Assembly: GCA_030220185.1 (NCBI GenBank) | Contig: JASPKZ010001233.1 | Span: forward strand, 2,571,001-2,635,000 | Source: Diploptera punctata | Taxonomy: Eukaryota; Arthropoda; Insecta; Blattodea; Blaberidae | DNA: 64,000 nt | Direction of reading: 5' to 3' | Shown: piece after piece, positions 41,950 through 51,809 of the stretch | Numbering within the stretch: the first letter of the stretch is position 1 | Layout of the letters: every line of letters begins with the position of its first letter | Made by a program: the position numbers and the translations under genes | The notes under the pieces: model-generated | The model's database searches: none | Told to the model about the DNA's origin: nothing | Seen by the model: the letters and a program-made list of their open reading frames with translations, nothing else

Positions 41950-43683
41950 ACTAACTAGGACGATTATACTACCCACAGTGACTCATATTTTTAATGCTTC
42001 CCTTATAACTTCTATCTTCCCTACTGTATGGAAACAGTCTAGAGTTCGGCCTATACAAAAAATAAATACACCTACTAACTGTAATGCCTTCCGACCGATT
42101 AGCATCCTTCCGACATTATCTAAAGCCCTGGAACATATTGTACATAAGCAAATGACTGAATATCTCCAAGAAAATCACCTCCTTGATCCTTATCAATCCG
42201 GCTTTAGATCTGGTCATAGTACAACCACAGCTTTGCTAAAAATTACTGAAGATATTCGTGAAGCCGTGGACAGACGTCAATTGACTCCTTTAACCTTACT
42301 TGACTTCAACAAAGCTTTTGACATAGTAGACCACGACTTACTTATGATAAAGCTCAAGCACCTACACTTGTCTGACAGCGCTGTATCCTGGTTCGACTCA
42401 TACCTGCACGGTCGTCAACAGTACGTTTCATTAAACTCTAGATCTTCGTCTTGGCGCAACGTGCCGGCTGGAGTCCCCCAGGGCAGTGTTCTCGGGCCTC
42501 TTCTTTTCTCAGTCTACATAAATGACTTGTTAACGGTACTAAAGTACTGCCGTTATCACCTCTACGCTGATGATCTCCAAATATACCTACATTCACCTCC
42601 TCATTCTCTCTATAACAGCTTGACGAAAATGAATGATCTCATATCCATCTTTAACTGGTCTTCAAGTATCGGTCTAAATCTAAATCCTAACAAGTCACAA
42701 GTAATTCTAATGGAACAACAAAGACTGCTTACAACTTTTGACATATCTACACTTCCAAACATTACTATAAATAATATAATTATCCCTTATTCTTCTTCAG
42801 TAATAGATCTTGGACTACATCTAGACGCAAATTTAACCTGGCAAACACAAGTGAAACACATATGTAAAAAGACTTTCTCCATCTTACATTATCTTAGACG
42901 TTTAAAGAATTTTCTCCCAGTTTCGTTAAAACAAATCCTTGTGCAGAATCTTGTGTTACCACACTTCGATTATTGTGACATTATATATAATGATCTAAAC
43001 TATGACTTGTCGCAGAGACTGCAGCGTGTTCATAATGCTTGCGTTCGATTCATTTTCAATATCCGCCGTTATGACCATATTTCCGAACACTTTAATAACC
43101 TCTCTTGGCTCCGCCTTACTGACAGACGTAAATTGCACTCTCTTTCACTACTTTTCAAGCTTCTGAATTCCTACACTCCTACTTACCTGGCGTCCAGATT
43201 TGAGAAGTTATCCTCTTACTACAATATTGACACTAGGTCACAAGATAGCAGTCTGCTAACAATTCCTCTTCATAGCACTTCCTCCTATTCTACTTCCTTC
43301 ACAATAGCCTCTGCCCGCTCCTTCCTCAAGATATCAGGGGTTGCCGCACACTTGGCACCTTTAAGTCACGCTTATACAGTTACCTGTTGTCTAATAATTA
43401 TTTTTTCTCTATATATTTAATTTTATACTATGTCATTAATCTTTTCCTCGTTTTTTATATATCTTGTACATATATATTTAATTCGTTAAATTTAGAGTAA
43501 ATCAAATTACATCATAAATATTAATTGTATTGTATTCATAACTTGTAATCATTTATATATATATATTGTAATTTAGATTTAAGACTATTTTTTTTTTGTA
43601 TTTTTTTAAACCTGGTTGAATGGTAGACAAGGCCTTAAGGCCTTAACTCTGCCAGGTAAAATAAAGCTATTATTATTATTATT
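41950..43683 (+). mobile_element. LINE-E, CR1/L2-like non-LTR retrotransposon, 5'-truncated, RT intact
   Basis: Contains RT plus C-terminal region, then a 3' UTR with GAATGGTAGACAAGGCC, CTCTGCCAGGTAAAATAAAG and a (TTA)n tail at 43667-43684. The poly-A signal-like AATAAA precedes the tail. A short microsatellite 3' tail is typical of the CR1/L2 group. The 5' boundary near 41950 is judged by where RT similarity starts; no clear TSD. It lies inside the mariner-like element. Confidence 0.9.
41978..43420 (+). CDS. LINE-E reverse transcriptase, 480-codon open frame
   Basis: The frame stays open upstream of 41978, where the first start-like codon is GTG; this is not a real start, because the element is 5'-truncated. 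Motifs in order: FRPISILPTLSKALEHIVHK (about residue 30), YQSGFRSGHSTTTALLKI, LLDFNKAFDIVDHDLL with the first catalytic Asp, VPAGVPQGSVLGPLLFSVYI, YHLYADDLQIYLHSPP with the YADD pair, then DLGLHLDANLTWQTQVKH, PHFDYCDIIY and LSWLRLTDRRKLHSLSLLFK. No stop or frameshift interrupts RT. It copies RNA to DNA at the nicked target; the endonuclease domain is missing. Confidence 0.93.
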   Translation: MTHIFNASLITSIFPTVWKQSRVRPIQKINTPTNCNAFRPISILPTLSKALEHIVHKQMTEYLQENHLLDPYQSGFRSGHSTTTALLKITEDIREAVDRRQLTPLTLLDFNKAFDIVDHDLLMIKLKHLHLSDSAVSWFDSYLHGRQQYVSLNSRSSSWRNVPAGVPQGSVLGPLLFSVYINDLLTVLKYCRYHLYADDLQIYLHSPPHSLYNSLTKMNDLISIFNWSSSIGLNLNPNKSQVILMEQQRLLTTFDISTLPNITINNIIIPYSSSVIDLGLHLDANLTWQTQVKHICKKTFSILHYLRRLKNFLPVSLKQILVQNLVLPHFDYCDIIYNDLNYDLSQRLQRVHNACVRFIFNIRRYDHISEHFNNLSWLRLTDRRKLHSLSLLFKLLNSYTPTYLASRFEKLSSYYNIDTRSQDSSLLTIPLHSTSSYSTSFTIASARSFLKISGVAAHLAPLSHAYTVTCCLIIIFSLYI

Positions 43684-43837
43684 ATGTTTACAATTAAGTC
43701 AGTGGCGGCTTATAACCATACATTCGTAATTATCTCGCAAACGGCTCGTTTGCGGACCCATGTTTATTGGGACATTGTTGCTTCTATTATCGTGTACTTT
43801 AAACCATTTAAGTTGGCGCCATCCTTTATGAAACACC

Positions 43838-43840
<3 letters not shown>

Positions 43841-43923
<83 letters not shown>
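43841..43923. repeat. (TA)n followed by (GA)n
   Basis: TA array 43841-43884 at the right border of the mariner-like element, continuing as about 20 GA units. Confidence 0.97.
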
Positions 43924-43926
<3 letters not shown>

Positions 43927-44205
43927 GTTCGGGTAATGTTGACCCTTAGGTTTAAGTTGACTCTGTTAATATCTTCTATAATTGGTGCTGCCCTCGAACA
44001 GAAAATATTTTATCTTCTTCCCCTTAACAAGTTTAACGTGTTCGAGACCAGTTTCTTTTATTCTTGTGCGAAGGAGGGTTTATTTGTGGTGTTTATTAAA
44101 ATGATAATTTTGAAAGTTTTTCAAGCCAAGAATTAATTTTTGCTATTCAATATTAAAAATGTTAATAAAAACTCCTATATATATTAAACTCGTATTATGT
44201 AGATA

Positions 44206-44588
44206 GTCGGCCGCGGTGGACTAGTGGTTATGCTCCTTGCCTCTGGTCCCGAGGGTTGCGGGTTCAAACCCGGCCGGAGTCGGTGGATTTTTTAGGACTT
44301 TCAGCCGTGGGTCCCGAGTCTGAAGATTTTCAGGCTCGTAAAAAATCCTTAAGCCTGAATGAAAAGGCCTCTAAGCAAAATTTACCGAATTTTCCCGTCC
44401 TAGTACTACCTTGGTTTTCTAGATGTCATTATGAGGCGGAACGCTGACCACGAACCACTCAAAATGACATCTATACGAATACAAGTGTAACTAAATTAGT
44501 ATGGTTCAAATTCTTTCCTGTAGGGGGAGAGCGCCTAAATCTCTGTAATGGGAAAATATAGGCTTACAATACAATACAATACAATACA
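44206..44588 (+). mobile_element. SINE2, full length, best copy, with 12-bp TSD
   Basis: Head GTCGGCCGCGGTGGACTAGT, box B GGGTTCAAACCCGGCCGGAG, body GATTTTCAGGCTCGTAAAAA, TTAAGCCTGAATGAAAAGGC, TACTACCTTGGTTTTCTAG, ACGCTGACCACGAACCACTC and CTGTAGGGGGAGAGCGCC, tail (ATACA)n. TSD ATTATGTAGATA at 44194-44205 and 44589-44600. A few substitutions relative to other copies; probably among the younger ones. Confidence 0.95.
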
Positions 44589-44600
44589 ATTATGTAGATA

Positions 44601-45228
44601 ATGTTTTAATACATTGACGGGTTTAGTTTGATATTATGTGACATGGCGGCTGTATAAAATAATTAAACATAACAAAGGAATTCGGTTAATATGGACCCTC
44701 CACGAGGCGGTTAAAGAGGATCTCAATATATATATATATATTGTCACTGAGGATGTTATCTGTAAAAACCATGCACTTAATTAATTAAATTTAATATCCT
44801 TGTAATTTTTTTAAACCCAAAACCCGTCGCTTTCCGCAGTTGAATGACGTGTGAATGTTATAATTAACAATAATTTTTCAAAACATTAAATAAATATCAA
44901 CACTTTTTAATTACAATCAGTTATAAATATTTTCAGATTAATTTGTGCCTGTCTGTATAAATTAATAGAGCAAATATACTTATAAATAGACTAAAAGCTA
45001 GGGTGGACTCTCGTGTCCACTTTACCCGAAGTGGGCCTTTGTTGTAATGTAAAAAAAAAGTTTATAAATTATGAAGATGTTTTCATATTTTAATAAAATA
45101 ATAATGCTATTTCATAGTTACAACATTAATGATAATTACTATAATTAAACAAAATTCAACTCTCTTAAATAGAAGAAGAAAAACAACAAATTCAAAATAT
45201 GAGGAGTCAACATTACTCGAAGTTCCCC

Positions 45229-45233
<5 letters not shown>
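44601..45233. other. Unassigned sequence
   Basis: Contains GGTTAATATGGACCCTCC at about 44683 and GTGGACTCTCGTGTCCACTT near 45003, loosely echoing GGTAATGTTGACCCTTAGG near 43932. A short TA run is at 44728-44743. Nothing nameable. Confidence 0.45.

Positions 45234-45297
<64 letters not shown>
45234..45297. repeat. (CT)n then (TA)n microsatellite
   Basis: CT units 45234-45269, TA units 45269-45297, at the left border of a LINE-B tail. Confidence 0.97.
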
Positions 45298-45298
<1 letters not shown>

Positions 45299-45595
45299 TT
45301 ACTTACTTACTCACTCACTGGCACTATCGAACCCGTAGGTTCATGGCCGCGCGGACATAAACTCTCCATACATCCCTATCCTGAGCTAATGCTTTCCAAT
45401 CATTCCCTGCATAATCTACTTCCCTCAAATCATACTTAATGTTGTTCTCCCATCTCATTCTTGGTCTACCAACTGGGCGTTTTGCTTCTGGCTTTCCTAC
45501 AAGAAGTTTCCATGCACGTCTTTCATTCCCCATACGCGCAACATGTCCTGCCCATCGCAGTCTACGAGACTTGACTGTTCTTATTATATCTGGCT

Positions 45596-45598
<3 letters not shown>
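45298..45598 (-). mobile_element. LINE-B 3' end between two TA arrays
   Basis: The minus frame 45533-45324 reads MGNERRAWKLLVGKPEAKRP, GRPRMRWENNIKYDLREVDY to NLRVR, with upstream RTVKSRRLRWAGHVA out to 45597. The 3' tail is (TAAG)n. Both flanks are (TA)n. Confidence 0.93.

Positions 45599-45636
<38 letters not shown>
45599..45636. repeat. (TA)n microsatellite
   Basis: About 19 TA units at the 5' truncation point of the LINE-B tail. Confidence 0.97.
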
Positions 45637-45637
<1 letters not shown>

Positions 45638-46195
45638 CCTACTTATAATAAAAATCTATCTATTGTACGGCATCGAAAAGGACTGTTTTTATTTAAAAAT
45701 CCTCAAATATATATTTTTTTTGTCTAGGTAATTTTGGGTGTATACTATGTGGAATCGATGAAAAAAATAAAATTATATTTTCATAACAACCAAATATTTA
45801 GCCCTTACATTCGTTTGGATATCGATAAAAAGGAAGTAACATTGCTTATCTGTAAATAGTAGCAAAAACAACCGAACGGATCTTATTTTAAAGAGAGCAG
45901 CTGCTCAGATTTAATGATCCATTTAAAAATACAATGGAGTCAGGTTTGGGTGTAGCGCTTCGCGTGGGGCACCTTCACCTTCAACCTCGTGTCGACACGC
46001 ACGACTTAGGTGAAAGGCCGTCGAGTTACGCATAGCTGACACGTTGTGTAATTATTTTATGTTTAGCTGACCACACAGCGTTTGTTCATTTGCGCAAGCG
46101 TACTTATGAATCGTTTAAAATTTCAAAGTATTTATTGTAGCTATGTCCCACTTTCGTATTAATAAGATGTTGGTACATCTTCACTAAGTAGTATT

Positions 46196-46196
<1 letters not shown>
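45637..46196. other. Unassigned sequence
   Basis: A GC-richer portion lies around 45950-46030 (GTCGACACGCACGACTTAGG). No feature recognised. Confidence 0.5.
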
Positions 46197-46273
<77 letters not shown>

Positions 46274-46275
46274 TA

Positions 46276-46322
<47 letters not shown>
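46197..46322. repeat. (AAT)n microsatellite
   Basis: About 40 AAT units with one TA-rich interruption near 46270. Confidence 0.98.
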
Positions 46323-46326
<4 letters not shown>

Positions 46327-46329
46327 TTC

Positions 46330-46700
46330 ATAGTGTTATTAGAAAACGAAGGTTAAAATGTTATGGCCATATTTAACGAATGAACTCAAATAGGCTTACA
46401 AATAATGGGATTCTACGAAAAAAGAAGTAAAGCTCCAGTGGATATTATGAAGTGAAGTGGATTGATGAAGTCAAAAAGGACTTAAAATTGGCAGGAATTA
46501 CTAAAGAAGATATCCCAAACAGAGATATATTTAGAATTAAGGTGAATAAGTGGCAAGTTGACCAAGAGGACAACCCGAAGAAAAAAACTGGAACAACTTG
46601 GACACATGATAGAAAACAAGTTCATGTAAAAGAATGAAAGAAATTTGAGCTCAAAGGAAACGCGTCTAAGTACTTTGCGTAGTCCTACATGGGCTCATCC
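46330..46700 (+). mobile_element. LINE tail (GITKEDI type)
   Basis: Reads SVIRKRRLKCYGHI, a stop, then MKWIDEVKKDLKLAGITKED, IPNRDIFRIKVNKWQVDQED, KKKTGTTWTHDRKQVHVKE and a stop at 46635. It ends with GGCTCATCCGCAATAAATAA leading into an AAT array. A minus-strand relative is at 10569-10640. Confidence 0.8.
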
Positions 46701-46704
46701 GCAA

Positions 46705-46706
46705 TA

Positions 46707-46785
<79 letters not shown>

Positions 46786-46790
46786 GTAAG
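46705..46790. repeat. (AAT)n microsatellite, LINE tail expansion
   Basis: AAT array continuing the LINE 3' end. Confidence 0.97.
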
Positions 46791-46867
46791 AAGAAGAAGA
46801 ATAAGAAATTCATTCATTTTGAGAAATTTCTTCATCATTGAAGAAATATTAATAATTAACATGAGTT

Positions 46868-47815
46868 TTTAATAAGCTGTTAGTTTATGCTGATGATGTA
46901 CTATTGGGCGATAGCGAGGAGTCACTAAAGGCCAACACACACACTATTGAGTAACACTAAGAAATTGGAACTGGAAGTAAATGTCAATAAAACTAAATAT
47001 ATGGTCACACGTAGAAATTCATTATATAATGGAAATGGACAGCTAATGACAAATGAGGGAAATTTTGAGGAAGTGACTGAATTCAAATACCTAGGAACAA
47101 TAATCACAAATAGGAATGAGATGCACAAAGAAATTAAACATAGGCTCAATTCTAGAAATTCGTGCTGTTATGCATTACAGAGACTCTGTTCCCAACTCCT
47201 TTCAAAAAAACGTTAAACTGAAAATATATAAAACTATTATTCTACCAGTTATATTATATGGATGCGAAACCTGATCTCTTACTTTATGGTAGGAAAGGAG
47301 ATTACGAGTAAAGTAAAGTAAAGTGATCCCACAACAGACCCGGAGGCCCTTGGGGTAGTAGGAGGTTAAGGCTCCCACTTTTTCTAGACAATCGGCACTT
47401 TATGTCAGCCGGGTTGTCAGATTACGAGTACTTGAGAATAAAGTTCTTAGGAAAATTTTCGGACCAAAGAGAGATGAACAGACAGGTGAATGGAGAAGAC
47501 TACATCACAATGAATTACATGGTCTTTATAGGAAGCCAGATATAATCAGAACAGTTAAGTCTCGTAGACTGCGATGGGCAGGACATGTAGCACGAATGGG
47601 GAATGAAATACGTGCATGGAAGCTTCTTGTAGGAAAGCCAGAGGGAAAACGCCCAGTTGGTGAGAATAAGGTGGGAGAATAACATTAATTATGATTTGCG
47701 GGAAGTAGATTATACAGGGGATGATTGGAAAACATTAGCTCAGGATAGGTATGTGTGGAGAGCTTATGTCCGCGCGCCATGAACCTACGGGTTCAATAGT
47801 GCCAGTGAGTTAGTT
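46868..47815 (+). mobile_element. LINE-B, RT active site to 3' end, split by SINE1
   Basis: Starts KLLVYADDVLLGDSEE (YADD present; one Val codon shorter than other copies), then open frame TNTKKLELEVNVNKTKYMVT, NFEEVTEFKYLGTIITNRNE, stop, YGCET region, then after SINE1 DEQTGEWRRLHHNELHGLYR, RTVKSRRLRWAGHVARMGNE and, with a frameshift, YDLREVDYTGDDWKTLAQDR. The tail is GAGTTAGTTA. Confidence 0.93.
47311..47418 (-). mobile_element. SINE1, 5'-truncated, with 12-bp TSD
   Basis: A 108 bp piece of the SINE1 3' end (AAGTGGGAGCCTTAACCTCC on the minus strand) with tail (ACTTT)n. AGATTACGAGTA is duplicated at 47299-47310 and 47419-47430. It interrupts the LINE-B codons for LREERRLRV. Confidence 0.93.
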
Positions 47816-47865
47816 ATATATTACAAATTACAATGTAAATTTCATGTACAAACAATATTTATACG

Positions 47866-47926
<61 letters not shown>

Positions 47927-47941
47927 TAACAATAATAATAA
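47866..47941. repeat. (AAT)n microsatellite
   Basis: About 25 AAT units following the LINE-B end by 50 bp. Confidence 0.97.
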
Positions 47942-48040
47942 ATTAAACATGAAACACCAAAATTCAACCCACATTCTATTGAATAACACTAACAAGGGAA
48001 CAATCAACCATTGCATACCGAAACCTACCTTGAAATTTTT

Positions 48041-48380
48041 CTCAGAGAAGCGTTGAGATGTACCAGGGCCGTGTCCAAAAAATAAAATATCTGCAGTTTT
48101 TAACTGCAAGGCACAGAAATCAAAGCAAGAATCCAGCAATGACAACCCATTGTATGGAGCAGTTGTACTCCCTGTTTGAGTAAGAATGGAGTGGATTGAG
48201 TCGGATGCGGTGCGGACAGCAGGTAATGAGGGTAATGTGATCTACCTATTCGGAAGTTTATTATTTGTACATAGGCCTAGTTTAAATGAGAGATTTGGCG
48301 CTGGATTTTAGTGCCTTGAAGTTAAAATCCGTATATATTATTTTTAGACACGGCCTTGGTACATCACAACGCTTCTTTGA
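48041..48380. mobile_element. Candidate TIR/foldback element, ~340 bp
   Basis: Inverted ends 48041-48090 and 48333-48380 share GAAGCGTTG, GATGTACCA, GGCCGTGTC and AAAATA-TAT. The interior has no coding. It abuts R650 copy 8 on the right. Confidence 0.65.
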
Positions 48381-48963
48381 GACTGTTTAACTCATTCCCC
48401 AAATGGGAGTCAATGACCATTCACGTTACAATGATTTTTGATTTACAAACAATCACAGTCGTGTTTCGCCTAGAATTTACCAACTAAAGTTTGTCATAAT
48501 AAAGAAAGCACCTCCTTTTTAACATTCTGAATAGGTCATAGCATTATTTTGCAGTGACTGACTCACTAAGAAATACGGCTACCAGATTGTATATATAGTG
48601 CTTGAATGTCAACACGTACCGCATGCGGGAGTTAATATAAAAACATTTGTATCAATTGATTATATCACCAAAAAAAAAAGAAACCACTGTTTGCACTTTC
48701 TTAAATGTATTTTTTCCCAGAAAAATATGATTGACGTATTTGCATCATAGGACATCAGAAGTGAATTAATATACAGTTTGATGTGTTTAATTTTTTCTCC
48801 ATTAGAGTGCATCCCTACAATATTGCGTTCCTTTGGCAATAAATAATATGATCTTGTTGCAGTGACGAACAAAAGAAGCAAATGAAGCGTACCGATCGTT
48901 TCTCATTTGTTTTCAAACATCGCCGTTTATATTAAATATATAAATATTTTTAAATAACTATAT
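48381..48963 (-). mobile_element. R650 repeat, copy 8 (long subtype)
   Basis: Right terminus GACTGTTTAACTCATTCCCC, then the long-subtype blocks ATGCGGGAGTTAATATAAAA and CACTGTTTGCACTTTCTTAA. It stops near 48963 before the left hairpin, where copy 9 begins in inverse orientation. Confidence 0.88.
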
Positions 48964-49613
48964 TTAAGTTATTTTGAAATATTTATTATATTTAATGTAA
49001 ACGGCAATGTTTGAAAACAAATGAGAAACGTTTGTTGTGTTTCATTTGTTCATCACTGCAACCAGGCCATTTTATTTATTGCCAAATGATCGCAATACTG
49101 TAAGAATGCACCATATTGGAGAAGAAATGAACACATCAAACTGTTTATAACCAACATTATAGGTTATTAATTAATTTCTGATGTCCTTTATTGTAAATAT
49201 GTCTATTATATTTATCTGGAACGTAAATATCCGGGAAATAATACGTTTGAGAAAGTGCAAACAGCGGTTAATTTTTTTGTGGTATAATAAATTGCAATGC
49301 TTTCTTTTATATCTCGCAAGCAGTATCTGATTGCATTCGTGCACTATATATACAATCTGGGAGCCCCTTGCATTCTTGGATTCTTTACATCTTAATATAT
49401 AAATTGTTATATCCAACATATTTCTTAGAGAGTCAGTCACTGCAAAATAATTCTCTGTCCTATTCAGAATGTTAAATAGGAGGAACTTGAGTTTAAAGTG
49501 ATAAAATTAAATTGATAAATCGAGGTGAAAAACGACGTGATTGGTTGTAAATCAAAATTGATTGAAATGTGATTAGTCAATGGCTCCCATTTGGGGCATG
49601 AATTAAATAGTCA
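48964..49613 (+). mobile_element. R650 repeat, copy 9 (long subtype)
   Basis: Begins within the body (ATTTAAGTTATTTTGAAATA) without hairpin, and carries GATCGCAATACTGTAAGAAT and ATATCTCGCAAGCAGTATCT. It ends TTTGGGGCATGAATTAAATA. Head-to-head with copy 8. Confidence 0.88.
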
Positions 49614-49681
49614 AAATTAATTAACAGTGAGCTACATAATTTTACGGTAAAAACTAGATGTAATGGGTTGGCATATACAGT

Positions 49682-49775
49682 ATGTTACGAATGGGGAATG
49701 TACAAGCGACATGGAAAATACTAGTAGGAAAAACAGAGGGAAACCTACTTGTAGGTGCACCAAGAATGAGGTATA
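49682..49775 (+). mobile_element. LINE-B internal fragment
   Basis: Encodes LRMGNVQATWKILVGKTEGN and LLVGAPRMR, the GNERRAWKLLVGKPEGK region of LINE-B. Short. Confidence 0.75.
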
Positions 49776-49892
49776 GTGGCCTCATTATTTTAGTTTCCAG
49801 GTGCTTTGCTTTGTGGTTATGTAGGTCTATTTTGCAGTATAAGGATTCAGCATATCAAGCGGCGTTGTCACGTATTATTCACTGACACTAAC

Positions 49893-50330
49893 ATACTAAC
49901 TAACTAACTAACTCACTGGCACTATCGAACCCGTTGGTTCATAGCCTCGCGGACATAAGCTTTCCATATATCCCTATCCTGAGCTAATGTTTTCCAATCA
50001 TTCCCTCTATAATCTACTTCCCTCAAATCATAGTTAATGTTATTATCCTATTTCATTCTTGGTCTACGAAATAGGCGTTATCCGTCTGGTTTTCCTACAA
50101 GAAGCTTCCATGCATGTCTTTCTTTCCCCATTCGTGCCGTATGTCCTGCCCATCGCAGCCCACGAGACTTCACTGTTATTATTATATCTTACTTCCTATA
50201 AAGATCACGTAGTTCACTGTTATGTAGTCTTCTCCATTCACCTGTCTGTTCATCTCTCTTTAGTCCAAAAGTTTTTCTAAGATCTTTATTCCAAATACTC
50301 GTAATCTCCTTTCCTTCCTTAAAATAAGAG
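49893..50330 (-). mobile_element. LINE-B 3' end
   Basis: (TTAG)n tail, GAACCCGTTGGTTCATAGCC, then the tail coding region on the minus strand with frameshifts, up to the EERRLRVF region at about 50330. Substitutions are numerous. Confidence 0.88.
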
Positions 50331-50366
50331 TATAATAATATTGCAAAAGACAAAAGTTGCAAAGCT

Positions 50367-51085
50367 GTTAAGGGGGGTGATGGGTGAAATTTCTATTTTT
50401 TACATTTTTTGAGCTACGGACTTGAGTTTCTGTACAAACATCACTGCATGACACATAATGATGTGTTTAAGTTTCATTCTTGCGAGACATTTATTTTATG
50501 AGTTATTAAATATTATATTTTAAAAATGTGCATATATTATAATTAAATGGGTTCCACAATTTTTAGTAAAATGTCTGATTTTATTTTTACAGGACCCCTA
50601 AAATATTTAGAAAAACATTATGTATTAGAATTCTTATAATGTGAACACAAAGGGAGAAAAAAATAATGATGTATTTCATGCGTGGAATTACAAAAAAAAT
50701 TATAATTGCATGCATTTTATTTTGTATTTCTTAAAATACTACTTCACTCATGAAACCCATGCATTACTTTGTTACTCATTGTTTTTAGGGCATGCAGTAA
50801 ACATTTTAACCTTCTAGGACAAAATTTGTGAATTCCATTCAATTTTGAATCTACAAAAATGTAGTGAAAATACAAGTGTGGAGAAACAAGTTTAAAGATT
50901 TGCATGCAGTTTAAATACAAAATGTAACATACAGGCCTAACAGCACTTTAGGGCACTTTGAAGCGCCATAGGCCTCTGCAAATTTGCCAACATATACATT
51001 AGAGTACAGGCTATTTTTAGTACAAAAAACAAAAAAAATGTAAATTTTGATGTCAAATGGTCAATTTTTCACTCATCACCTTAAG
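50367..51085. mobile_element. Possible TIR-bounded repeat
   Basis: TTAAGGGGGGTGATGGGTGA at 50368 and the reverse complement of 51060-51085 (TTAAGGTGATGAGTGAAAAA) are similar over about 22 bp. No coding. An 80 bp interior block at 50879-50958 also occurs at 51698-51777. Confidence 0.4.
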
Positions 51086-51142
51086 ATAATTATATCCACG
51101 TAGAGTATACATGGAAACGTCATTTAAAAATACGAAGACATT

Positions 51143-51809
51143 ATCATAACTAATGCCACGAGTGATTTCCAATTTATCTAGAGAATTTGGAAATCAAGAG
51201 TGACATTTGTTAAGACTATTTAACGAATAAAATTAAACTCTTTACTAAAAAACAATTATTTGAATATAGTTACCGGTGTTTGAAAATATTTATATAGTTT
51301 ATGTAAACGGCGATATTTGAAAACAAATTAGAAATGTGAAGTTATGTATATTCACTGCAACTCGATCACATTATTTATTGCCAAATAGGATCGCAATATT
51401 GTAAGAATTCACTCTAGTGGAGAAATAATAAAACACATCAAACTATTATAATCAACATTATAGGTTAATAATTTATGTTTTGAATAAACAACTCAGTGAA
51501 ATCACTGAATCTATTCATTATTTGCTATATTCAGTGTATTTGTTGGAGAAAAATAATGGTCTAACCTGTTCAGAATATTAAAAAAGGAGGAGCTTTCTTT
51601 ATCACAAAAGCAGGAGCTGATAAAGAGAAATCGATAAAGAGCGAGGTGAAACACGACTGTTATTGGTGTAAAACAGAATTCATTGAAACATAATTGGTGG
51701 AGAAACAAGTTTAAAGATTTGCATGCAGTTTAAATACAAAATGTAACATACAGGCCTAACAGCACTTTAGGGCACTTGACTACCATTTGCGACATGAGTT
51801 AAATAGTCA
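51143..51809 (+). mobile_element. R650 repeat, copy 10, with an 80-bp internal insertion
   Basis: Starts TATCATAACTAATGCCACGA with a short hairpin and ends TTTGCGACATGAGTTAAATA. The segment 51698-51777 is foreign to R650 and equals 50879-50958. Confidence 0.9.
51698..51777 (+). repeat. 80-bp direct duplication of 50879-50958
   Basis: Begins TGGAGAAACAAG and ends AGGGCACTT, matching the upstream copy base for base by eye, 819 bp apart. It replaces about four bases (TCAT) of R650 between TTGG and TGACTACC. Confidence 0.95.

Larger units (their letters stand above)
41236..43840 (+). mobile_element. Mariner-like element with ~143-bp TIRs, interrupted by LINE-E
   Basis: TIRs at 41236-41378 and about 43694-43840 differ at only a few positions (shared AAGTACACGATAATAGAAGC, CATGGGTCCGCAAACGAGCC). 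Both sides are flanked by (TA)n. The inner sequence encodes the second half of a transposase (41395-41874), so it is already internally deleted at its 5' part. A LINE insertion occupies about 41950-43683, after which the element resumes with TGTTTACAATTAAGTC. High TIR identity suggests recent activity. Confidence 0.92.

Noticed and set aside
46104..46331. Open frames made of poly-Tyr, poly-Leu or poly-Asn
   Set aside because: They are translations of (AAT)n arrays; the same applies at 4452-4701 and 47828-48145.
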